From the NCBI RefSeq assembly GCF_016889705.1, contig NZ_CP069526.1, positions 4,402,001 to 4,466,000 on the forward strand: DNA of 64,000 nt, written 5' to 3'. Source of the stretch: Amycolatopsis sp. FDAARGOS 1241. Lineage in GTDB: Bacteria > Actinomycetota > Actinomycetes > Mycobacteriales > Pseudonocardiaceae. Below the pieces are notes generated by a model. It saw only the letters and a program-made list of their open reading frames with translations. It searched no databases and was not told the DNA's origin. This document shows, piece by piece, positions 25,639-34,023 of this stretch. Both the position numbers and the translations under genes were made by a program. Position 1 is the first letter of the stretch. Every line of letters begins with the position of its first letter.

Positions 25639-26874
25639 TTGTCACTGGCCGACCTGCGTCCGCGCTGGGGTCTGGTCCTGCTCGGGGAAGCAGTCGTCGT
25701 CGCGCTGGTGCTGGCGCTGCGCCACTATCCCGGGCTGGACCTGGAGGTCTACCTCGGCGGCGCGAAGACCCTGCTCACCGATCGGCCGCTCTACGGCACG
25801 CCGCTCGCGACGTCACAGAACATCAGCCTGCCGTTCCTCTACCCGCCGTTCGCCGCCGTGCTGTTCCTGCCCGCCACCGTCCTGCCGTTCGCCGTGACGA
25901 TGCACGTGCTCACCGCCGTTTCGGTGATCGCCGTCGGCGTGACGGCGTACTTCGTGGTCCGGTCGCTGACCGGCCGGACCGATGCGGCGCTGCCGGCCGC
26001 GTACGGCGCGCAGCTCGCCGGGATCGTCCTGGACCCGATCTGGCGCACCCTCACCTTCGGGCAGGTCAACATCCTGCTCATGGCGCTCGTCGTCGTCGAC
26101 GCGCTCGCGCCCGGGCGCTCCCGGACCAGAGGCCTGCTGACCGGGCTGGCCGCTGCGGTCAAGCTGACGCCGCTGCTGTTCGTGCTCTTCTTCGTGCTCA
26201 CCAAGGACTTCCGGGCCGCGGCACGCACCGTCGCAGGCTTCGCGGTCATCAGCGCGATCACGTGGCTGGTCACTCCGGCGACGTCCGCGTCGTACTGGAC
26301 CGAGCACGTGTTCAAGATCGACGCTTCGGTCGGCACCGAGTACGTCAGCAACCAGTCGCTGCGGGGATTCCTGGAGCGCCTCGGCATCGACGGGCAGGCC
26401 TGGTGGTTCGCGGGTGTCGTGGTGCTGCTGGCGCTGACGGCGCTCGCGATCGCGCGTGTCCGGCAGCCGGCGCTCGCCGTGGTGGTGTGCGCGGTGGGCG
26501 GGCTGCTGATGTCGCCGATCTCGTGGACGCACCACTGGACGTGGTGCGTGCCGATCCTGCTGGTGTGCGGGTGCGTCGGCGTGCGCGCGTGGCCGGCCGA
26601 TCGCCGGCTCGCGTGGTGGGCCTTCGCGTCGGGCGCAGTCGGCGCCGCGCTGTTCGCCGTGGCGCCGATGTGGTTCGACCCCGCGCCCGACCACAACGGG
26701 TCGGGCGGCTGGTGGCGGTTGGCGACCGAGTCGTTCGAGCTCTACGGGCTGGTCCTGCTGGTGCTCGCGGCGGCCACGACCCGCGTGGCCCGGCTGTTCG
26801 CGGACGGTTTTCCGTTCCCGGCGCCGGGAAAGCACCCGAACCCGTCACCGTCCGGTGAACACTTGCCGAACTGA
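25639..26874 (+). CDS. GT87-type polyprenol-phosphate-mannose-dependent mannosyltransferase
   Basis: Intact 411-residue polytopic membrane protein of the DUF2029/GT87 family, which add mannose from polyprenyl-phosphomannose to lipoglycans or glycoproteins on the outer face of the membrane. About ten hydrophobic segments; the first loop has YPGLDLEVYLGGAKTLL with the Asp usual for GT-C enzymes; later SNQSLRGFLERLG and SPISWTHHWTWCVPILLV are family signatures. The TTG start is supported by GGGGAG 7-8 bases upstream. Confidence 0.9.
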   Translation: MSLADLRPRWGLVLLGEAVVVALVLALRHYPGLDLEVYLGGAKTLLTDRPLYGTPLATSQNISLPFLYPPFAAVLFLPATVLPFAVTMHVLTAVSVIAVGVTAYFVVRSLTGRTDAALPAAYGAQLAGIVLDPIWRTLTFGQVNILLMALVVVDALAPGRSRTRGLLTGLAAAVKLTPLLFVLFFVLTKDFRAAARTVAGFAVISAITWLVTPATSASYWTEHVFKIDASVGTEYVSNQSLRGFLERLGIDGQAWWFAGVVVLLALTALAIARVRQPALAVVVCAVGGLLMSPISWTHHWTWCVPILLVCGCVGVRAWPADRRLAWWAFASGAVGAALFAVAPMWFDPAPDHNGSGGWWRLATESFELYGLVLLVLAAATTRVARLFADGFPFPAPGKHPNPSPSGEHLPN

Positions 26875-26948
26875 ACGGCGATCCGCCCCGGTCGCCCGCG
26901 CGGGCTCAGTAGGTTCATCGGTCCCTGTCCCCGCGCACCGGAGGGCTC

Positions 26949-28484
26949 GTGTCCGACTTCCCGTGGCAGAGCGTTCTCGCCGTCGTCGGCCTTCTCGTCC
27001 CGATCTTCGCCTTCCTGTGGGAGTTCGTCCTCGTCGGCCGCAAGCGGCTCGGCTACCGCGTGCAGATGGACACCACCGCGCGGCTCGAAGCCACCTCGCA
27101 GCACGCCGGCACGTGGCGGCAGCTCGAGCAGGAGAGCGGGAAACCGCTCGTGGAACCGTCGTTCGTACTGCTGCGGATCGAGAACACGGGCTCCACGAAC
27201 ATCGACCACGACGACTACGTCGCCAACAAGAAGCACGACGCGGGGGTGACGATCCGGTTCCACGGCCGCCGGGTCGCGGGCATGGTCGTGACGGATCTGA
27301 GCGACCAGTTCCTGCGCGACAACTTCAGCGACGGCTCCGGTCTGGGTTACGAGAACAAGACCGAGCCGCGCGGCGCCGTCGGCACCATCAAGCTGCCGCG
27401 CACGCAGCTGAACCGCGGGCAGCACTTCAAGGTGCTCGTGGTGCTGGAGCGCGCCGGCGGCGACGAGGGGACGAAATTCAGGGAGCCCGAGGTCGTCGCC
27501 GGCATCAAGGGCGGGGTCGGGCGCGGCGGGATCAGCGAGACGAAGAGCCGCACCGGAATCCCGCGCTGGATCACGGTGCTGATCTACGCGCTCGTGGCGG
27601 TCTGCCTCGCTGAGCCTTTCGTGTACTCGCTGGTCGTGCCGAAGCCGGCGCCACTGGACTGCGCGAGCGGCACCGTGCGCATCACCGGCTCGACAGCCTT
27701 CACCCCGGTGCTCGCCGAGGCCACCGCGTCGTACACGCGCACGTGCCCGGGCGCCGTGTTCACCCTCGACACCCACGGCAGCGCGCAGGGCCTGGACGCC
27801 CTTAACCAGGCCGAGAACGCCGGCGTGCTGGCCTTCTCCGACGGCGTCAAGGGCAACCGGCAGCCCGAACTACTGCCGCGCCCGATCGCGTTCCTGCTCT
27901 TCACCCTCGTGATCAACCGCGACGCGGGTGTGCAGGATCTGACGCTCGCGCAGGTGAAGGCCGTGTTCTCCGGGCAGGTCACCAACTGGCGGCAGGTCGG
28001 GGGCAACGACCGCCCGGTGCGCCTGATCGACCGCGAATCGGATTCCGGGACGCGCACGACGTTCGAGCAGCGGGTGCTCGGCACCGTCGAACCGGGCGAG
28101 AACTCCAACGACTGCGTCGAACCGAAAACCGCGACCGCCGACGTCATCCGGTGCCGCCGCAGCGACACCGACGACCTGCTGAACACCGTGGCCGCCACGT
28201 CCGGCGCCATCGGCTACAGCGAACTCGGCGCGGCAACCGGGCGGGCCGACCTCGTGCCCGTCCGCATCGACGGCCAGGCGGCCACTCTCGAGGCCGCCGA
28301 CCACGGCGCGTATCCCTTCTGGCAGACGGAATACGCCTACACCTACGGCGATGTCGGAGCCGCCACCCTGCCGGCGAGCTTCCTGCGCTACCTGACCGAC
28401 CAGGTGGGGGCGGACATCATCCGGTCGCACGGGGACCGGCCGTGTGCGGAGCTGGAGAACCCGGTGCGCTGCTCGCCGTCGTGA
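26949..28484 (+). CDS. Membrane-anchored PstS-like (phosphate-binding-type) protein
   Basis: Intact 511-residue protein. One hydrophobic segment at residues about 8-28, a soluble region of about 175 residues with no family I recognise (SFVLLRIENTGSTNIDHDDY), a second hydrophobic segment at about 205-227, then a PBP-like domain of PstS type (VRITGSTAFTPVLAEATASY, DTHGSAQGLDALNQAE, VFSGQVTNWRQVGG, RESDSGTRTTFEQRVLG, GAIGYSELG). The GTG start has GGAGGG upstream. No pst transporter genes are adjacent, so it may sense rather than import an anion. Confidence 0.85.
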   Translation: MSDFPWQSVLAVVGLLVPIFAFLWEFVLVGRKRLGYRVQMDTTARLEATSQHAGTWRQLEQESGKPLVEPSFVLLRIENTGSTNIDHDDYVANKKHDAGVTIRFHGRRVAGMVVTDLSDQFLRDNFSDGSGLGYENKTEPRGAVGTIKLPRTQLNRGQHFKVLVVLERAGGDEGTKFREPEVVAGIKGGVGRGGISETKSRTGIPRWITVLIYALVAVCLAEPFVYSLVVPKPAPLDCASGTVRITGSTAFTPVLAEATASYTRTCPGAVFTLDTHGSAQGLDALNQAENAGVLAFSDGVKGNRQPELLPRPIAFLLFTLVINRDAGVQDLTLAQVKAVFSGQVTNWRQVGGNDRPVRLIDRESDSGTRTTFEQRVLGTVEPGENSNDCVEPKTATADVIRCRRSDTDDLLNTVAATSGAIGYSELGAATGRADLVPVRIDGQAATLEAADHGAYPFWQTEYAYTYGDVGAATLPASFLRYLTDQVGADIIRSHGDRPCAELENPVRCSPS

Positions 28485-28619
28485 GCGGGGGACGCCGCGC
28501 CGCGCAAGCCGAGAGGATCGGGCAAGAACCCGAGACGATCTCGCTGGCCCGCCCCCGGCCGCGCTGATTTCCCGGGAGGACCGGAACGATGGTTCCGGCG
28601 AACGCTTCCGAGGAGACCG

Positions 28620-30263
28620 ATGAAGTACCGCACACTGGGCCGGACCGGGATCAAGGTCAGCCCGTTCGCACTGGGCGCCATGATGTTCGGCGCCATGGGC
28701 AACACCGACCACGACCACTGCATCCGGATCATCCACAAAGCACTCGCCGTGGGCGTCAACTTCGTCGACACGGCGGACGTGTACTCCGGCGGCGAGCCGG
28801 AGGTGATCGCCGGCAAGGCGCTCGCGGGCCGCCGCGACGACGTGGTCCAGGCGAGCAAGGCGAACTTCCCGATGGGCGACGACCCGAACCGGCGGGGCAA
28901 CTCGCGCCGGTGGCTCGTGCGGGCCGTGGAGGACTCGCTGCGCCGGCTGCGGACCGACCACCTGGACCTGTACCAGATCCACCGCCCGGACCCGAGCGTC
29001 GACGTGGAGGAGACGCTGTCCGCGCTCACCGACCTGATCCGCGGCGGCAAGGTGCGGGCGATCGGCACGTCGACGTTCCCCGCTTCGGAGCTCGTCGAAG
29101 CCCAGTGGGTCGCCGAACGACTGGGCCTCGAGCGCTTCCGCACCGAGCAGCCGCCGTACTCGATCGTCAACCGGAGCATCGAGCGAGAGGTGCTGCCGGT
29201 GTGCGAGCGCTACGGCATCGGCACCCTGGTGTGGAGCCCGCTCGCGCAAGGCCTGCTGACCGGCCGCGTCCGCAAGGGCCAGGACACCACCACCCACCGG
29301 TCCGCAGCCATGCCGGTGCACTTCGACCACGAAGGCAAGCTGGACGTCGTCGAGAAGCTGGGCGACCACGTCGTGCTCGACGGTCTCGACCTCGACGTGC
29401 GGCGCGGTACCGTCTTCTCGCTGCTCGGCGCGAACGGCGCCGGGAAGACCACCACGGTCAACATCCTGTCCACTTTGCTCTGTGCCGACGCCGGTGCCGT
29501 CCGGGTCGCGGGCCACGACCTCGATCGCGAGCCGGACGCCGTCCGCGCCGCCATCGGCGTCACCGGGCAGTTCTCCGCCGTGGACAACCTGCTCACCGGC
29601 GAAGAGAACCTGCAGCTGATGGCGGATCTGCACCACCTCGACCGCGACGAGCGGCGTCAGCGCACCACGCGGCTGCTCGAGCAGTTCGACCTCACCGACG
29701 CAGCCAAGAAGCCCGCGTCGACCTACTCGGGCGGCATGCGGCGGCGGCTCGACCTCGCGATGACGCTGGTCGGCAGCCCTCAGGTGATCTTCCTCGACGA
29801 GCCCACGACCGGCCTCGACCCGCGCAGCCGCCGGAACATGTGGCAGATCACCCGCGAGCTGGTGACCGGCGGCGTCACGATCTTCCTCACCACGCAGTAC
29901 CTGGAGGAAGCCGACGAGCTGGCCGACCGGATCGCGGTCCTCGACCACGGCCGCGTCGTCGCCGAGGGCACCGCGGAGGAGCTCAAGCGCCGCATCCCCG
30001 GCGGGCACGTCCGCCTGCGCTTCGCCGACCGGGCCGGCCTCGACACCGCCTTGCGCGAGCTGCACCAGGCCACCCGCGACACCGACGCGCTCACCCTGCG
30101 TGTGCCCGACGACGGCAGCCTGCGGTCGCTCAAGACCCTGATCGACCAGCTCGACAGTCGTGCCCTCGACGTCGACGAGCTGTCCGTGCACACCCCCGAC
30201 CTCGACGACGTCTTCCTCGCCCTCACGGGCACCCCGACCCACGGGCAGGTAACCACCCGATGA
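28620..30263 (+). CDS. In-frame chimera: aldo-keto reductase N-part fused to DrrA-type ABC ATPase
   Basis: One 547-residue frame made of two unrelated proteins. Residues 1-243 are an aldo-keto reductase (MKYRTLGRTGIKVSPFALG, NFVDTADVYSGG, DLYQIHRPDP) that stops at KLDVVEKL, about 85 residues short. From GDHVVLDGLDLDVRRGTVF it is an ABC ATPase of the daunorubicin-resistance DrrA type lacking only its first 15-20 residues: Walker A LLGANGAGKTTTVN, signature YSGGMRRRLDLAM, Walker B VIFLDEPTTGLDP, C-terminal HTPDLDDVFLALTG. GAGGAG precedes the start. The junction lies near 29352. Its stop overlaps the permease start (ATGA). Confidence 0.85.
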   Translation: MKYRTLGRTGIKVSPFALGAMMFGAMGNTDHDHCIRIIHKALAVGVNFVDTADVYSGGEPEVIAGKALAGRRDDVVQASKANFPMGDDPNRRGNSRRWLVRAVEDSLRRLRTDHLDLYQIHRPDPSVDVEETLSALTDLIRGGKVRAIGTSTFPASELVEAQWVAERLGLERFRTEQPPYSIVNRSIEREVLPVCERYGIGTLVWSPLAQGLLTGRVRKGQDTTTHRSAAMPVHFDHEGKLDVVEKLGDHVVLDGLDLDVRRGTVFSLLGANGAGKTTTVNILSTLLCADAGAVRVAGHDLDREPDAVRAAIGVTGQFSAVDNLLTGEENLQLMADLHHLDRDERRQRTTRLLEQFDLTDAAKKPASTYSGGMRRRLDLAMTLVGSPQVIFLDEPTTGLDPRSRRNMWQITRELVTGGVTIFLTTQYLEEADELADRIAVLDHGRVVAEGTAEELKRRIPGGHVRLRFADRAGLDTALRELHQATRDTDALTLRVPDDGSLRSLKTLIDQLDSRALDVDELSVHTPDLDDVFLALTGTPTHGQVTTR

Positions 30264-31068
30264 GCACCCCGGTCCTCGCCGCCCCACCGCGGTTCCACCC
30301 GCTGCGCGACTCGGCGACCATGCTGCGCCGCAACCTCAAGCACACGCTGCGGTGCCCGTCGATGACCGTGATGCTCGTCGGGATGCCCGTGGTCTTCCTG
30401 CTGCTGTTCGTCCACGTGTTCGGCGGCACGCTCGGCGCCGGGCTCGGCGAGCCGGCCGGTGGCCGCGTCGAGTACGCGAACTACGTGGCGCCGGCGATCA
30501 TCCTGATGACCATCACGGCCGCCGTCCAGGGCACCGCGATCTCCGTCTCCGTGGACCTGACCGAAGGTGTCATCGCGCGCTTCCGCACCATGTCGCCCGC
30601 GTCTCGGTGCTGACCGGGCACGTCCTGGGCAGCGTGATCCAGACGATGCTCAACCTGGCGATCGTGAACGGGGTGGCCCTGCTCGTCGGCTTCCGGCCCA
30701 CGGCCGGCGTGGGCGGCTGGCTGGCCACGGCCGGGTTCCTGGTCGTGGTGACGTTCGCGCTGGTCTGGCTGTCGGTCGCGCTGGGCCAGGTGAGCAAGAG
30801 CGTCGAAACCGCGAGCAACCTGCCGATGCCGCTGCTGCTCCTGCCGTTCCTCAGCAGCGGATTCGTGCCCACCGACTCGATGCCGGCCGGACTGCGCTGG
30901 ATCGCCGAGTACCAGCCGTTCACCCCGATCATCGAGACGCTGCGCGCGCTGCTGATGGGCAAGCCGCTCGGGAGCCACCTGTGGTTCGCGCTCGGCTGGT
31001 GCGCCGTGCTCACCTTGGGCGGCTACATCTGGTCGAAGCGGCTGTTCAACCGCGAGCCGGCCGGCTGA
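30260..31068 (+). pseudogene. ABC-2 type (DrrB-like) permease, frameshifted
   Basis: Membrane partner of the upstream ATPase: MLRRNLKHTLRCPSMTVML, first membrane segments, YANYVAPAIILMTITAAVQG and TEGVIARFRTM; frame is lost near 30597, giving a stop a few codons later. The remaining half continues in the next frame (VSVLTGHVLGSVIQTMLNLA, LPLLFLSSGFVPTDS-like LPFLSSGFVPTDSMP, YIWSKRLFNREPAG). A few bases of the conserved MAIARVSVL loop are missing. Would export a drug or lipid if intact. Confidence 0.8.
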
Positions 31069-31083
31069 CGCCGGCCGCGTGTC

Positions 31084-31102
31084 GAGTCCCCGCCGGGGAC
31101 TC
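31084..31102 (+). terminator. Hairpin after the ABC-2 permease
   Basis: GAGTCCCC and GGGGACTC form a perfect 8-base stem with a 3-base loop, 15 bases after the permease stop. There is no T-run, as is common for actinobacterial terminators. Confidence 0.55.
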
Positions 31103-31282
31103 CGCCGTGCCGAGCCGTATTCATCGCGCGTTGTGCGCGCAGGCCCGCCGGAGCTGATCGAAAAAAACCGAGCCCACCGCGTAACCACACCCCCGCTCCG
31201 CACGATGTCCTTCGCGGCGGCCGGGCGGAACCGTTCGCCCCGCCCGGCGTCGAAGGCGCTGGACGGTCCGCAGAGAGGGGGA

Positions 31283-31918
31283 ATGGTGCGAAGACGATCC
31301 TGGCTGGGCGCGGCGATGGTGGTGCCGGCGTTCACGGTGGCCGGCTGCGCCCAGACGATCACCGGTCAGGCTTCGCCCGCCGCTCCCGCGGCGAACGAGG
31401 CTCCGGCGAGGCCTTCTTCGTCGTACCCTTCACCAGACGGCGCCACGGCCACCATCGCCACGATGACCGTCACGCTCCCCGCCGGCACGCAGTACGCCGT
31501 GGAGTCTCGCGACCCCGGCTACGAGGGGTGCCTGCAGTCGGCGTCCTTCGCGTGCGAGGGCAAGATCCTGGACCTGCGGGAAGCCGCCGGCGCCGGCCTG
31601 GTCACCCTCCCCAGCCCGACCCGCCGGTTCGGCTGGTACCCCGGCACCGACGTCCCGTCCTGCCTCGGCCCCACCTCCGACCCCGGCGTCGCCTCCCAAG
31701 CCACCGGCAGCACGGTCCTCGAACACGGCTTCGCCCCGGTGGGCCCGAAGAAGGCCGAGTACGCGCGCTTCGCCGAGACCTGCCAGGATCCGGCGCAGAA
31801 CAACCAGGTCCGCATGTGGTGGCTCCCGCAGAGCAAGATCCTCATCGTGGAACACTCCGCCACCTCGGCCCTAGACGCGGCTTTCGACGGGATGCTGGCA
31901 TCGGCGACGTTCAGCTGA
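31283..31918 (+). CDS. Putative lipoprotein
   Basis: Intact 211-residue secreted protein. MVRRRSWLGAAMVVPAFTVA then GC forms a lipoprotein signal with the Cys at about 22, followed by an Ala/Pro/Ser linker (AAPAANEAPARPSSSYPSP) and a globular domain of about 150 residues with three or four Cys (EGCLQSASFACEGK, VPSCLGPTS, AETCQDPAQNN). No known family. AGAGAGGGGGA lies directly upstream of the start; the GTG one codon later is an alternative. Confidence 0.8.
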   Translation: MVRRRSWLGAAMVVPAFTVAGCAQTITGQASPAAPAANEAPARPSSSYPSPDGATATIATMTVTLPAGTQYAVESRDPGYEGCLQSASFACEGKILDLREAAGAGLVTLPSPTRRFGWYPGTDVPSCLGPTSDPGVASQATGSTVLEHGFAPVGPKKAEYARFAETCQDPAQNNQVRMWWLPQSKILIVEHSATSALDAAFDGMLASATFS

Positions 31919-31924
31919 AGCCGG

Positions 31925-32992
31925 TTACGCAGCGGCGCGGCTCGCGAGGTAGGCGAGGTGGTGCGAGGTCGCGTAGGCGACCGGCTTGCTGCTCGAACCG
32001 AGGCCACGACCTCGCCCTTCCGCCGCGTCGCTGATCGCGCGGTCACCCCACGAAAAACCCGGACCGGAGTAGTCCTCGGACTGCACCACGTTCCGGCACA
32101 CAGCCCGGAAGGTGCGAGCGCGAGGCGGTTCCGTCGATGCCAGGCCGGTCTCGTCGTCTCGTTCGGGGATGCGTTCGCGGGAATAGAGCCAATGGTCCCA
32201 GCAGGTGTAGCGGAGGGTCACGTGTTTGGCGCGGAATCCGTCACCGGGCACCGGGTGCACTACTCCGTAGTCGCCGAGCCGGAGACCACCGGCGCCGGCA
32301 GCCACGAGTGCGTGCCAGAGCTCTTCTTCGATCCGCGGCTCTTCCCAGACCTTGGTGTGGGACAAGGTGCCGGGGACGGAGCCGGCGAGCAGCGTCGTCG
32401 ATCGGAAGGGACCGAAAGCCGCGAACGTCCGAATGATTTCCCCGGCTTGATCGGTCAGAGCGGAGGTGACCTTCGGGACGTATTGAAGATCGACGATCAG
32501 ATCGAGGTCCTCGCAACCAAGGCGCAGCCCCGCGAGAAGGCGCTCGACAGTGCTCGCCATCACCACAGGTTCTCGTACCCGGAGGACGCCTCCGGCACCG
32601 AGCTCGCGGCACAGCTCACCCAGCATGGTCAGCTGCCTGTCGTTCGCGTCGCAGCGCGCCACGGGAATGAATCCCCGGTGGCCGGAAAGATCAGCCTCGT
32701 CGGCCAAGCGGTTCGCTGTCTCGCCCAGTGCTCCAGCCACCCCGAAGGCTGCGTCCTCGGAGGCATCGAGCATGACCGCGCGGCCGAATCCGTTGAGTGT
32801 CCGGACGGCCGTGATGACGTCTTCGAGCTGTTTCTCCGCCTGCGCGCCGGCCTCGAACTGGAGCAGGGGCTGCACGGGCCGGAAATGGGCAGCGCGGTTC
32901 GCGTTGTTGATCGCCATCAGCTCGCCCTCTTTGACGCGCAGCGCGACCAAAGCGGTGAAGTCACCAGGCTGGACCACACTGGTTCCCATCAC
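31925..32992 (-). CDS. Beta-family protein (T4 beta-protein-like)
   Basis: Intact 355-residue protein of the beta-family (PF14350-like), whose biochemical role is not established and which is scattered among bacteria and phages, often in mobile or defence-rich DNA. Features: FTALVALRVKEGELMAI opening, DLDLIVDLQYVPKVTSALTD, LLAGSVPGTLSHTKVWEEPR and DYGVVHPVP in the centre, CWDHWLYSRERIPER near the end. Codon third positions are visibly richer in A/T than in neighbouring genes, a sign of transfer. No clear ribosome site; GTG 32992 or ATG 32989 may start it. Six bases separate its stop from that of the lipoprotein. Confidence 0.7.
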   Translation of the reverse strand: MMGTSVVQPGDFTALVALRVKEGELMAINNANRAAHFRPVQPLLQFEAGAQAEKQLEDVITAVRTLNGFGRAVMLDASEDAAFGVAGALGETANRLADEADLSGHRGFIPVARCDANDRQLTMLGELCRELGAGGVLRVREPVVMASTVERLLAGLRLGCEDLDLIVDLQYVPKVTSALTDQAGEIIRTFAAFGPFRSTTLLAGSVPGTLSHTKVWEEPRIEEELWHALVAAGAGGLRLGDYGVVHPVPGDGFRAKHVTLRYTCWDHWLYSRERIPERDDETGLASTEPPRARTFRAVCRNVVQSEDYSGPGFSWGDRAISDAAEGRGRGLGSSSKPVAYATSHHLAYLASRAAA

Positions 32993-33009
32993 TGGACGTG
33001 CAGAGTCGA

Positions 33010-33084
33010 TTACCCGATCGACAGTAGGTCGTCATCGCTGATGGGCACATCCTCCACAAGCTTGAATCGCTTGCCCAGCCTCAT
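33010..33084 (-). CDS. 24-residue ORF between LysR and the beta-family gene
   Basis: ATG at 33084 overlaps the LysR stop (ATGA) and opens MRLGKRFKLVEDVPISDDDL, ending at 33010, 17 bases before the beta-family gene. It shares that gene's less GC-rich codon use (AAG CGA TTC AAG CTT). It could be a true short gene translationally coupled to its neighbours or the C-terminal stub of a gene truncated when the islet met LysR. Confidence 0.4.
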   Translation of the reverse strand: MRLGKRFKLVEDVPISDDDLLSIG

Positions 33085-33953
33085 CGGGCCGCGAGTGTGG
33101 TGTCCAGGAAGGCCTGCGTCGCGGCTGTGATGGGGCCCGAGCGGTGGACCAGCCATTGCGGTAGCCGTTCGGGCGGGGAGAACCGGACGACCTCTGCCCC
33201 GGCGCGGCGGGCGAGGTCGGCCCAGCCGTCGGGCATGAGGCCGGCGCCGATGCCGCGCAGGACCATCGGGAGGACGACGCTGCGGTCGCCCACTTCGGCC
33301 GCGATGGCGACGTCCGGGACGGTCGCGGCGATGCGGTCGAACAGCGCGCGCACGGCCGTCGCGGGTTTGGTGACGACGAAGCGCAGGCCGCGCAGGTCGG
33401 CCCACTCGACGGGGTCCCCCACGCCGGAGCCGGGTGGTGCGACGAGCAGGAACTCCTCGTCCCGCAGGTGGTGTGCGACCAGGCCTGGGCCGGCGGGCCG
33501 CTCGGCGCTGCCGCACACCCCGGCCTCGCAGCGCCCCTGCAGCACCATCGCCACCACCTCCGCCGCCGACAGCGCCGACGACGTGCTCACCAGCACGCCC
33601 GGATGGCGCTCCCGGAGGTCGGCGATGATGCTGATCACCGGTTCGAGCGCGGACGACGACGTGGCGGCCACGTCGACGCGCCCGGCGAGGCCGTCGCCGA
33701 CGGCCCGGGCCGCCGCGCGCAGGGCGTCGAGGTCGCGCAGCACCAGGCGGGCACGGTCGGCCATGAACTCGCCCGCGCTGGAGAGCACGGCGTTGCGGCC
33801 CACGCGGTGGAAGAGCGCGACACCCAGTTCGTGCTCCAGCTTGGCGATCGCGCGCGACAGCGACGGCTGGGCCACCCGCAGCGCCCGCGCCGCGTGGGTG
33901 AAGCCGCCGTGCTCGACGATGGCGACGAAGTACTCGAGCTGACGGCGTTCCAT
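33081..33953 (-). CDS. LysR-family transcriptional regulator
   Basis: Intact 290-residue LysR regulator: MERRQLEYFVAIVEHGGFTH then AARALRVAQPSLSRAIAKLE for the HTH, and an effector domain with DALRAAARAVGDGLAGRVDV. It is divergent from the gamma-glutamyltransferase gene with only 70 bases between starts, so it most likely controls that gene and the peptide transporter behind it. A LysR T-N11-A type site was not identified with confidence in the gap. Confidence 0.92.
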   Translation of the reverse strand: MERRQLEYFVAIVEHGGFTHAARALRVAQPSLSRAIAKLEHELGVALFHRVGRNAVLSSAGEFMADRARLVLRDLDALRAAARAVGDGLAGRVDVAATSSSALEPVISIIADLRERHPGVLVSTSSALSAAEVVAMVLQGRCEAGVCGSAERPAGPGLVAHHLRDEEFLLVAPPGSGVGDPVEWADLRGLRFVVTKPATAVRALFDRIAATVPDVAIAAEVGDRSVVLPMVLRGIGAGLMPDGWADLARRAGAEVVRFSPPERLPQWLVHRSGPITAATQAFLDTTLAAR

Positions 33954-34023
33954 AGCACCACGCTATCGGAATGGTGTCATACATGTCTTTGACGTCCGGC
34001 ACGGACCGCGCGACGATGCAGGG

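Noticed and set aside
27870..30287. An 805-codon minus-strand frame under the PstS-like and AKR-ATPase genes
   Set aside because: Antisense shadow without a start context or domain.
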